DNA from: Actinomycetes bacterium
GTDB lineage: Bacteria > Actinomycetota > Acidimicrobiia > Acidimicrobiales > RAAP-2
DNA length: 51,868 nucleotides
Reading direction: 5' to 3'
Assembly: GCA_021807655.1 (NCBI GenBank)
Contig: JAKBCT010000001.1
Span: 1 to 51,868, forward strand
Part shown: positions 42,298 through 51,868 of the stretch, piece by piece
Layout: every line of letters begins with the position of its first letter
Numbering within the stretch: the stretch's first letter is position 1
Notes under the pieces: generated by a model
Seen by the model: the letters and a program-made list of their open reading frames with translations, nothing else
Told to the model about the DNA's origin: nothing
The model's database searches: none
Made by a program: the position numbers and the translations under genes

Positions 42298-43577
42298 ACG
42301 AGTCGCCCGCGCAGTTCCGTGCCCCGGTGGGCACCCACGACGTCCTCGCACCGCAGTCCGCGCTCTGGGAGGGCCTGATCGGGACCTTCGCGACCCTGGC
42401 GTACCGCTACGGTTTCTCGCTCGTGCTCACGCCGCTCTTCGAGGACGTCGGGGTGTTCAACCGCGGCATCGGCGAGATGAGCGAGGTCGCCACCAAGGAG
42501 ATGTACGTCTTCACCGACCGGGGCAACCGAACCCTCGCGCTTCGCCCCGAGGGAACCGCGTCGGTGGTGCGCGCCTTCGTCCAGCACCAGCCACCGACGC
42601 CCTGGAAGGCGTGGTACGTCACCCCGGCCTTTCGCTACGAACGACCCCAGGCGGGGCGGTATCGCCAGCACCACCAGCTGGGCGTCGAGGTGCTCGGCAC
42701 CGACGACCCCGCGGTCGACGTCGAGGTCATCGCGCTCGCCTGGCGCTTCTACGAGGCGATCGGCCTCAAGCGGGTCCGACTCCTGATCAACTCGATGGGC
42801 CACGACGAGTGCCGGGGACGCTACGTCGAGTTGCTCGTCGCGCACCTGGCGGCCAACGAGTCCTCGCTCTGTGACGAGCACCGCGAGACGTGGTCGGCGA
42901 ACCCGCTGCGGGTACTCGACTGCAAGCGAGCCGAGTGCCGTGACGTGACTGAGCGCGGACCGATGCTGCCCGATCACCTCTGTGACGACTGTCGGCTGCA
43001 CTTCGAACGGGTCGTCGATGGTCTGGGTCGACTCGGGATCGAGTCGACGCTCGCCCCGCGATTGGTTCGGGGCTTCGATTACTACACCCGCACGACCTTC
43101 GAGTTCGTCGCCGACGCCCTCGACGGTGCGCAGAACGCGATCGGAGGCGGTGGGCGCTACGACAAGCTGGCCGAGCAGTTGGGTGGTCCCGCGACGAGCG
43201 GTATCGGATTCGGCAGCGGCGTCGAACGCCTCCTGCTCGCGCGCGACGCCGAGGGAGCCGAGGCGACGCTGCTCAATCGAGCGCCGGACGTCTTCGTCGT
43301 GGACACCACGGGCACCGACGTCGCGACGGTCTACGCCGACCAGCTGCGCCGGGCCGGCCTCGCCGTCCAACGCGCCTACGACCAGCGCTCGATGAAGGCC
43401 CAGATGAAGGTCGCCGACCGTTCCGGGGCCCGCTTCGCGGTGCTCGTGGGGCCCGCGGAGCTGGCCGACGCCCAGGTTACGATTAGGGACCTGCGTAGCG
43501 GGGACCATGCCCAGACCCAGCGCAGCGTGGCGCACGACGAGCTCGTGGCGACCATGCTCGATCTAGTGAAGAAGTGA
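42294..43577 (+). CDS. hisS: Histidyl-tRNA synthetase
   Basis: This 427-residue class II synthetase has motif 2-type RPEGTASVVRAF, the histidine-specific GFDYYTRTTFEF and motif 3 GFGSGVERLLLA, followed by an anticodon domain. Its N-terminus (RAPVGTHDVLAP) is the family form. A ribosome-binding site (AAAGGAAC) sits at the rel 3' end. Overlaps aspS by 4 nt. Confidence 0.97.
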   Translation: MNESPAQFRAPVGTHDVLAPQSALWEGLIGTFATLAYRYGFSLVLTPLFEDVGVFNRGIGEMSEVATKEMYVFTDRGNRTLALRPEGTASVVRAFVQHQPPTPWKAWYVTPAFRYERPQAGRYRQHHQLGVEVLGTDDPAVDVEVIALAWRFYEAIGLKRVRLLINSMGHDECRGRYVELLVAHLAANESSLCDEHRETWSANPLRVLDCKRAECRDVTERGPMLPDHLCDDCRLHFERVVDGLGRLGIESTLAPRLVRGFDYYTRTTFEFVADALDGAQNAIGGGGRYDKLAEQLGGPATSGIGFGSGVERLLLARDAEGAEATLLNRAPDVFVVDTTGTDVATVYADQLRRAGLAVQRAYDQRSMKAQMKVADRSGARFAVLVGPAELADAQVTIRDLRSGDHAQTQRSVAHDELVATMLDLVKK

Positions 43578-45325
43578 ACATGACAGTGACCGGTAGTGAA
43601 GCCACGAGTATGCGTGACGCCCTGTGCGCCTCGGTCGACGAGTCGATGATCGGCTCGCGGGTCACCGTGTGCGGGTGGGTCGCCAAACGGCGCGAACACG
43701 GCGAACACCTGGCCTTCGTTGACGTGCGCGACCGATCGGGCGTGGTCCAGGCCGTCGTTGAGGGGTCCGTCGACGTGCGCAGCGAGTACGTCGTTCGCGT
43801 CACGGGTACGGTGACGCGCCGTCCCGAGGGGACCGCCAACGAGCGTCTCGCGACCGGCCAGGTCGAATTGAGCGAGTGCGTCGTCGAGATCCTCTCGGCG
43901 GCCGAGCCGCCGCCGTTCCAACTCGACGACCGCGCGGCGATCGACGAGCAGGTACGCCTGCGGTTCCGGTTCCTTGACCTTCGACGCGACGCGATGCAGC
44001 GCAACCTGCGGCTTCGCGCGACCGTGAACCGCGCGCTGCGCCTCGCCATGGACGACCAGGGATTCTGCGAGGTCGAGACGCCGTTGCTGTGGGCCCCGAC
44101 CCCCGAGGGCGCCCGGGAGTTCGTGGTTCCCTCTCGACTGCACCCCGGGGAGTTCTACGTCCTGCCCCAGAGTCCCCAGATCGCCAAACAGCTGCTCATG
44201 GTCGGCGGTTTTGACCGGTACTACCAGATCGCGCGCTGCCTGCGCGACGAGGACCTGCGCGCGGACCGCCAGTTCGAGTTCACCCAGCTCGACATCGAGG
44301 CGAGCTTCGTGACCCAAGAGGACATCATGGGCTTCGTCTCGCGCGCGGTGCTCGACGCGGCCGAAGTGGCCACGGGCGTGCGCCCGTCCACGATCGACTC
44401 GATGACCTGGGCCGAGGCGCTCGATTGCTACGGTACCGACAAGCCCGACCTGCGCTTCGCGATGACCCTGCAGGACCTCTCCGCGGCCTTCGCCGCGACG
44501 TCGGTCAAGGCCTTCGCGGCGCCGACGGTCAAGGCGATCCGCGTGGCCGGCGGGGCCTCGTTCACGCGCAGCCGTCTCGACCAGCTCACCGAACAGGCGA
44601 AGTCTCTCGGGGCCAAGGGACTCGCCTGGTTCCGCGTGAACGCCGGTGAACTGGACTCGCCACTGGACCGATTCCTCGCAGAGGACGAGCGCGCCGCGAT
44701 CAGGGCCGTTGACGACGCGCGCGAGGGAGACCTCGTGCTGGTCGTCGCCGACGAGCACGACCTCGCCTGTCGGGTGCTCGGTGCGCTGCGCGTCGCGATC
44801 GGCGCGCCGCCCGTGAGCGAGGGTCCGCACCGCTACCTCTGGGTCACCGACTTCCCGATGTTCGAGGGCGTGGACGACGACGGCAACCTCATGGCGGCCC
44901 ACCACCCCTTCACGATGCCCCACGCCGACGACCTGGCCCTGATCGAGACCGACCCGCTGCGCGTGCGCTCCCAGGCCTACGACCTGGTGCTAAATGGCTG
45001 GGAGCTCGGCAGCGGTTCGGTGCGTATCCACCGCGCCGACGTCCAGTCGCGGATCTTCAGCGCGCTCGGCATCTCCGACGAGGAGGCGGCGAGCCGCTTC
45101 GGATTCCTGCTCGGCGCCTTCAAGTACGGGGCGCCCCCGCACGCCGGCTTCGCCTTCGGCATCGACCGACTGGTAGCGATCTTCGCCGGTGAGGAGAACA
45201 TCCGCGAGGTGATCGCCTACCCCAAGACCCAGTCGGGGGCCGACCTGATGACCGGGGCGCCCAAGGCGATCGCCGACCGTCAGCTGCGCGACCTCCACCT
45301 GCGTCCGGTGCCGAAGGGTTCGTGA
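43574..45325 (+). CDS. aspS: Aspartyl-tRNA synthetase
   Basis: This protein of about 583 residues is a bacterial-type class II synthetase: OB-fold anticodon domain, motif 1, SPQIAKQLLMVGGFDRYYQIARCLRDED (motif 2 region), a GAD insertion and AFGIDRLVAIF (motif 3). In the anticodon domain the segment KRREHGEH has His where non-discriminating AspRS carry His, which hints that it also charges tRNA-Asn for GatCAB amidation. GTG overlapping the hisS stop or an ATG two codons on may be the start. Confidence 0.96.
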   Translation: MNMTVTGSEATSMRDALCASVDESMIGSRVTVCGWVAKRREHGEHLAFVDVRDRSGVVQAVVEGSVDVRSEYVVRVTGTVTRRPEGTANERLATGQVELSECVVEILSAAEPPPFQLDDRAAIDEQVRLRFRFLDLRRDAMQRNLRLRATVNRALRLAMDDQGFCEVETPLLWAPTPEGAREFVVPSRLHPGEFYVLPQSPQIAKQLLMVGGFDRYYQIARCLRDEDLRADRQFEFTQLDIEASFVTQEDIMGFVSRAVLDAAEVATGVRPSTIDSMTWAEALDCYGTDKPDLRFAMTLQDLSAAFAATSVKAFAAPTVKAIRVAGGASFTRSRLDQLTEQAKSLGAKGLAWFRVNAGELDSPLDRFLAEDERAAIRAVDDAREGDLVLVVADEHDLACRVLGALRVAIGAPPVSEGPHRYLWVTDFPMFEGVDDDGNLMAAHHPFTMPHADDLALIETDPLRVRSQAYDLVLNGWELGSGSVRIHRADVQSRIFSALGISDEEAASRFGFLLGAFKYGAPPHAGFAFGIDRLVAIFAGEENIREVIAYPKTQSGADLMTGAPKAIADRQLRDLHLRPVPKGS

Positions 45326-46638
45326 CGTCGCTCTTCGACGACGCCGCGAACGAGCGCCGCGGGCGCTCGGCGCCACTCGCGGAGTTGTTGCGGCCGCACT
45401 CGCTCGATGAGGTCGTCGGTCAGGCGCACCTGGTGGGCGCGAACGGGCCGATCCGCGCGATGGTGGCGGCCCGGCGCCTGACGTCGATGATCCTCTGGGG
45501 GCCCGCGGGCACCGGCAAGACCACGATCGCGCGCCTGGCGGCAATCGGGGCGGGCTACGAGATGGAGAGCCTGTCCGCGGTCACGAGCGGCGTGCGCGAC
45601 GTGCGCGAGGCCCTCGAGCGGGCCCGCGCGCGACTCGGCGAACACGACCGTTCGACGGTCTTGTTCATCGACGAGGTGCACCGATTCAACAAGGCCCAGC
45701 AGGACCTGCTGCTGCCGGCGACCGAAGTGGGCGACGTCGTCTTGATCGGGGCGACGACGGAGAATCCGTACTTCGAGGTGAACGCCGCCCTGCTGAGTCG
45801 TTCGACCCTGTGGCGCCTGGTGCGCCTGGGCGTCAGTGACCTGCGGGTCCTCGTGGAGCGCGGCGCGCAGCTGCGCGGGGTGCGCGTGAGCGAGGCGGCC
45901 GCTGATGCGCTCGTCGAGTCGGGCGACGGCGACGCGCGCAGCGTCCTGACCACGCTCGACACGGCGGCGGTGCTGGCCGCGTCCGAGGGAGACGCGATCG
46001 AGGTCGGCCACGTGGTGCGCGCGCGCGACGGACGGGTGTACCACCAGTCGCGCGATACCCACTACGACCAGGTCAGCGCGTTGATCAAGTCGATCCGCGG
46101 ATCCGACCCCGACGCGGCCCTGTACTGGCTCATCACCCTGCTCGAGAGCGGCGAGAGCGCGCGATTCATCGCCCGACGCCTCGTGATCCTCGCGAGTGAG
46201 GACGTGGGTCTCGCCGATCCCCGGGCGCTGTGGACGGCCCAGGCCGGTGCGAGCGCGATCGAACTCGTCGGCCTGCCCGAGGCGCGTCTCACCCTCGCGC
46301 ACGTGACCATCGCGCTCGCGCTCGCGCCCAAGAGCAACAGCGTCACCCGGGCGCTCGCGCGCGCGACCGAGGCGGTTCGCCGCGGTGGCGCCGACGTGCC
46401 CGACCACTTGCGCGACGCGCACTACGCGGGTAGCGCCCGTGAGGGCTTCGGCGTCGAGTACCGCTACCCCCACGACGACCCCTCGGGGTGGGTCGACCAG
46501 CAGTATCTGCCCGATCCCCTGGTCGGGGTGACCTTCTTTGACCCTTCGCCCCACGGTGAGGAGTCGGCGACGGTGCGTGACTGGCGGGCTCGCTCACGGC
46601 TTCGGGACCCGGGATCGACGGGTGCCCCAGTAGAGTAA
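45322..46638 (+). CDS. rarA: Replication-associated recombination ATPase RarA (MgsA)
   Basis: This 438-residue AAA+ clamp-loader-like protein acts at stalled forks. Walker A is GPAGTGKTT, Walker B FIDEVHRFNKAQQD, sensor 1 GATTENPYFEVN, and a C-terminal tetramerisation domain holds YHQSRDTHYDQVSALIKSIRGSDPDAALYWL. The GTG start overlaps aspS by 4 nt; alaS follows after 5 nt. The same aspS-rarA-alaS neighbourhood occurs in M. tuberculosis (Rv2572c-Rv2559c-Rv2555c). Confidence 0.95.
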   Translation: MTSLFDDAANERRGRSAPLAELLRPHSLDEVVGQAHLVGANGPIRAMVAARRLTSMILWGPAGTGKTTIARLAAIGAGYEMESLSAVTSGVRDVREALERARARLGEHDRSTVLFIDEVHRFNKAQQDLLLPATEVGDVVLIGATTENPYFEVNAALLSRSTLWRLVRLGVSDLRVLVERGAQLRGVRVSEAAADALVESGDGDARSVLTTLDTAAVLAASEGDAIEVGHVVRARDGRVYHQSRDTHYDQVSALIKSIRGSDPDAALYWLITLLESGESARFIARRLVILASEDVGLADPRALWTAQAGASAIELVGLPEARLTLAHVTIALALAPKSNSVTRALARATEAVRRGGADVPDHLRDAHYAGSAREGFGVEYRYPHDDPSGWVDQQYLPDPLVGVTFFDPSPHGEESATVRDWRARSRLRDPGSTGAPVE

Positions 46639-46643
46639 GGGCC
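46631..46643 (+). promoter_or_regulatory. Leaderless-type -10 of alaS
   Basis: TAGAGT is followed by seven bases and the GTG start. The element overlaps the rarA stop region, suggesting that alaS can be transcribed on its own. Confidence 0.45.
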
Positions 46644-49190
<2,547 letters not shown>

Positions 49191-49192
49191 CC

Positions 49193-49609
49193 GTGGGACG
49201 CATACTCGGCCTCGACCCCGGTTCGAAACGCTGCGGCGTGGCGATCAGTGACTCGGCGCGCACGATGGCCTTCCCACGGCCGGCCTTCAGCGTCGACGAC
49301 TCGCTGGTCGTGCTCGTCACCCAGATCGTCGAGGACGAGTCGGTCGACCTGGTCGTCGTCGGTAGACCGATCGCCCTTTCGGGCCGCGAGACGGCGAGCA
49401 CCCTGATGGCCGACGGGCTCTTTCACGAGCTGCGCGCGGCGCTACTGCGCGCGACGGTGATCCAGTGGGACGAGCGCCTGACCACCCACGAGGCGACGAG
49501 GGGACTGCACGCCGCCGGGCACCGCTCGGCCGATCACCGCGACCGGATCGACAGCGCCGCGGCGGTCGTCCTGCTCCAGCACTACCTCGATGGTCTCCGT
49601 GGGAGCTAA
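49193..49609 (+). CDS. ruvX: Putative pre-16S rRNA nuclease RuvX/YqgF
   Basis: This 138-residue RNase H-fold protein has GRILGLDPGSKRCGVAISD with the first catalytic Asp, VVVGRPIALSG in the middle, WDERLTTHEA with the Glu, and a terminal Asp in DRIDSAAAVVLLQHYLD. The family matures 16S rRNA 5' ends. GTG start. It overlaps mltG by 20 nt. alaS-ruvX-mltG-aroE order matches Rv2555c-Rv2552c. Confidence 0.93.
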   Translation: MGRILGLDPGSKRCGVAISDSARTMAFPRPAFSVDDSLVVLVTQIVEDESVDLVVVGRPIALSGRETASTLMADGLFHELRAALLRATVIQWDERLTTHEATRGLHAAGHRSADHRDRIDSAAAVVLLQHYLDGLRGS

Positions 49610-50585
49610 GACGCTGCGCTGGGTCCTCGGGGGTGTGCTCGGCGCCGTGGTCCTGGCGCTGGGGTGGTTCGCGCTGCAGGCCTACCCGCTCGGCGGTCCC
49701 GGCCGGCTGGTGAGCGTCACCGTTCAGCCCGGGGACTCACTCTCGACGATCGCCGGGAAGTTGCACCGCGACGGGGTGATCGCGAGCCCGTTCGCCTTTC
49801 GGCTCGACCTGCTCCTCGGCGCGCCGACCGTCTACCCCGGGATCTACCGGTTCCACCAGAACTCGTCGTTCGCCGCGGTAAAGGGAGTCTTGGCGTCGCC
49901 GGTGATCGAGGTGACCCCCGGGCTGACGCTGCACGAGGTCGCCTTGCAGGTGGACGCTCGTGAAGGCGCGACCTACGCCGACCACTTCCTCACCGACGCG
50001 ACCGCACTCGCCGCGACGAGCCCCTTCCATCCGGCGGGCTCGCTCGAGGGGTTGATCGGGGTCGGCCAGTATCGGATCACGCCGCAGTTGACCCCGCGGC
50101 GACTCCTGGGCGAGATGACGGCGGCCTTCGACCACGAGGCGGCGGCGCTCGGGCTCACCCCGGGCACCACGCGGGCGGGGCTTGACGCCTATCAGCTCAT
50201 CACCGCGGCGTCGATCGTGGACAAGGAGGGCTACTACCCCCGCAACATGGGCCGGGTCGCCCGGGTGATCTTCAACCGCCTCGCCCGGGGCGGGCCGCTG
50301 CAGATGGACGCGACGGTGCTGTACGCACTCGGCATGGACGGCGGCACGGTCACCCACGCGATGCTGAAGACCACGTCGCCCTACAACACCTACCTCGTGA
50401 ACGGTCTCACCCCGACCCCGATCTGCAGCGTCTCGCCCGACGCGCTGCGGGCCGTACTGCACCCGACTCCGGGGCCGTGGCTGTACTTCACGGTCGTGGA
50501 CCGCTCGGGTACCGAGGCCTTCGCCACGACCTTCGCCCAGCAGCTCGCCAACGAGCGCATCGCCCAGGCGAATGGGGTCCGGTGA
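49590..50585 (+). CDS. mltG: Endolytic murein transglycosylase MltG
   Basis: This 331-residue membrane-anchored enzyme has one N-terminal helix (about 8-30), a LysM-like part (VQPGDSLSTIAGKLHRDGVI) and the YceG catalytic region ITAASIVDKEGYY...VARVIFNRLARGGPLQMDATVLYALG. The family usually has VEKE; here it is VDKE, with the final Glu kept. It cuts nascent glycan strands at the outer face of the membrane. Overlaps aroE by 4 nt. Confidence 0.92.
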   Translation: MVSVGAKTLRWVLGGVLGAVVLALGWFALQAYPLGGPGRLVSVTVQPGDSLSTIAGKLHRDGVIASPFAFRLDLLLGAPTVYPGIYRFHQNSSFAAVKGVLASPVIEVTPGLTLHEVALQVDAREGATYADHFLTDATALAATSPFHPAGSLEGLIGVGQYRITPQLTPRRLLGEMTAAFDHEAAALGLTPGTTRAGLDAYQLITAASIVDKEGYYPRNMGRVARVIFNRLARGGPLQMDATVLYALGMDGGTVTHAMLKTTSPYNTYLVNGLTPTPICSVSPDALRAVLHPTPGPWLYFTVVDRSGTEAFATTFAQQLANERIAQANGVR

Positions 50586-51358
50586 GCTGGCGCCTGGGGG
50601 TCATCGGCTCACCGATCGCCCACTCGCTCTCGCCCCGGCTGCACGAAGCGGGGATGGCGCTCGCCGGGGTGACGGGGACCTCGACGCGGATCGAGGTCGC
50701 GGACGGTGACCTCGCCCGGGTGGCCGAATTACTCGCGGGCCCCTACGACGCGCTGTCGGTGACGATGCCGCTCAAGACCCAGGTGCTCGAGCTCTGTGAC
50801 GAACTCGACGAGACCGCTCGACGCGTGAGCGCGGTCAACTCGTTGCTCGTGCGCGACGGCCGCGTCGAGGGCGCGAACACCGACGGCGCGGGCTTCGTCG
50901 ACGCGCTGTCCGGCGAGTTCGGGTTTCTCGTGGCTGGGCGCAGCGCGGTCGTGATCGGCGCCGGTGGCGCCGCGCGGTCGATCGTCGACGCCCTGGCCCT
51001 GGGGGGAGCGAGCCGGGTCGACGTGCTCGGGCGCACCGCGGCGTCGGTGCGCGCCCTGGTGGGGGCCTACGACGTCGCCCACGAGGGCGTCAGCGGTGAT
51101 GAGCCGGCCGATCTCGTGGTGAACACGACGCCGGTCACCGGTCGCGTGGTGAGCGCCACCCTCGCCACGAGGCCCGGCGCGGTGGCGGTCGATATAACGT
51201 ATGAGCCACGGGTGTCCCCCTGGTTGAGGCAGTACGAAGAGAGCGGTTGTCGAGTGGCGAATGGTCTTGCGATGTTGGCGTACCAGGCCGCTCGCCAGCT
51301 CTCGTGGTGGTTCGAGGTGCCCATTGACGGAGCCGCGCTGCTCGGAGCGATCCGGTGA
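50582..51358 (+). CDS. aroE: Shikimate dehydrogenase
   Basis: This 258-residue NADPH enzyme reduces 3-dehydroshikimate. The shikimate pocket (HSLSPRLHEAGM, SVTMPLK with catalytic Lys, GANTDGAGF with catalytic Asp) and the nucleotide loop GAGGAARS are all present. Start GTG overlaps mltG stop (GTGA). Its product feeds chorismate, the substrate of the TrpE/TrpG pair at the other end of the window. Confidence 0.93.
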   Translation: MSWRLGVIGSPIAHSLSPRLHEAGMALAGVTGTSTRIEVADGDLARVAELLAGPYDALSVTMPLKTQVLELCDELDETARRVSAVNSLLVRDGRVEGANTDGAGFVDALSGEFGFLVAGRSAVVIGAGGAARSIVDALALGGASRVDVLGRTAASVRALVGAYDVAHEGVSGDEPADLVVNTTPVTGRVVSATLATRPGAVAVDITYEPRVSPWLRQYEESGCRVANGLAMLAYQAARQLSWWFEVPIDGAALLGAIR

Positions 51359-51868
51359 GTGACACCCTCGCGGCGATCACCTCGCGGATCCGCGGACGTG
51401 AGTCGCTCGACCGCAGCCTCTTCGCGGGACTGGTCGCCCTGGGGCTGATCGGGGTGGTGATGATCTACTCCGCGACGCGCACCGCACTGGTGAACGCCGG
51501 GTACAACCCCCACTACTACCTCGAGCGCCAGGGCATCTTCGTGGTCGTCGGCATCGTGGTCATGTACGTGATCTCGCGCGTGGACTACCGACGCCTCGAG
51601 ATCCTCGCCACGCCGCTCTACGTGGTCTCGCTCTTCGCCCTCGCCGGGGTCTTCGTCGCGGGCCAGAGCGCGCTCGGCGCCCAGCGCTGGTACAACCTCG
51701 GGTTCATCCAGGTCCAGCCGAGTGAGTTCACCGTGCTCGTGCTCATACTCACCGTCGCGACCTACACCCAGCGGCGCGCGGACGGCCTGACGATGTACGA
51801 CGTCGTGCGGATCCTCGTGATGGGGGGAACGCCGCTGCTGCTGATCGTACTCCAGCCCGACCTCGGCA
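51355..51868 (+). CDS. RodA/FtsW-family (SEDS) glycosyltransferase, 5' part
   Basis: The frame starts at GTG overlapping the aroE stop and runs off the window after 171 codons. The visible part has a polar N-terminus with an ESLDRSLF segment, at least three membrane helices, and the SEDS signatures GAQRWYNLGFIQVQPSEF and LQPDLG. SEDS proteins polymerise lipid II. The wording (GAQRW, no FtsW-specific features) favours RodA, but the fragment is too short to be certain. Confidence 0.85.
   Translation, partial: MSDTLAAITSRIRGRESLDRSLFAGLVALGLIGVVMIYSATRTALVNAGYNPHYYLERQGIFVVVGIVVMYVISRVDYRRLEILATPLYVVSLFALAGVFVAGQSALGAQRWYNLGFIQVQPSEFTVLVLILTVATYTQRRADGLTMYDVVRILVMGGTPLLLIVLQPDLG

Overview
The window is 51.9 kb of GC-rich, densely packed chromosome from an actinobacterium. 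Three kinds of evidence support this. First, the thiol and cell-envelope genes are actinobacterial: MshC (mycothiol synthesis), a mycothiol-dependent reductase of the Rv2466c type, an RsrA-like zinc anti-sigma factor, an F420-dependent oxidoreductase, an InhA-like enoyl reductase, and phosphatidylinositol and PIM enzymes. Second, the right half follows the gene order of Mycobacterium tuberculosis from thrS (Rv2614c) to aroE (Rv2552c). Third, many genes appear to be leaderless or start with GTG. My inference is a deep-branching actinobacterium, possibly Acidimicrobiia; no rRNA is present to confirm this.

Layout. 0.0-4.6 kb: the tail of a membrane protein, an ECF sigma/anti-sigma pair, a two-subunit B12-dependent acyl-CoA mutase with isobutyryl-CoA-mutase-type substrate residues, and trpE, which is divergent from trpG. 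5.2-11.6 kb: a frameshifted S51 peptidase, an acyl-CoA dehydrogenase, a dienelactone-hydrolase-like enzyme, an Rv2466c-like reductase, an M20 peptidase, an AlkA-type glycosylase and a LysR regulator. 11.6-15.5 kb: a gene-poor gap with a strong orphan hairpin, then murT-gatD, an acyltransferase, a membrane protein and tRNA-Val(CAC). 15.5-16.8 kb: a Doc/ribbon-helix-helix toxin-antitoxin module with a clear operator-promoter, plus gene-poor, possibly decayed sequence. 16.8-23.9 kb: a nitronate monooxygenase-like enzyme, then a secreted neocarzinostatin-fold protein followed by four membrane transport or membrane-protein genes (DHA2 MFS, YczE-like, LysE-like, ABC exporter).

23.9-51.9 kb: fabI, a divergent F420:NADP oxidoreductase gene with mshC, then a plus-strand block of about 25 kb: thrS, HIT, pgsA, an acyltransferase and pimA; a pseudo-M48 membrane protein; pdxS-pdxT; yebC; ruvCAB; yajC-secD-secF; rel; hisS; aspS; rarA; alaS; ruvX; mltG; aroE; and the start of a RodA/FtsW gene. 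Most neighbours overlap by 1-8 nt (ATGA, GTGA, TAATG).

The main sequence-level observation is promoter architecture. At thirteen starts a TANNNT -10 hexamer ends exactly 6 or 7 nt before the start codon, which predicts leaderless mRNAs. At ruvC this element abuts a perfect LexA-type box that includes the start codon. At the toxin-antitoxin module it overlaps a perfect 8-3-8 palindrome. I found no CRISPR array, insertion sequence or rRNA. No single locus is clearly a new system; the best candidates are the neocarzinostatin-like protein with its exporter cluster, the pseudo-protease in the PIM/PLP block, and the orphan hairpin in the 11.6-12.0 kb gap.
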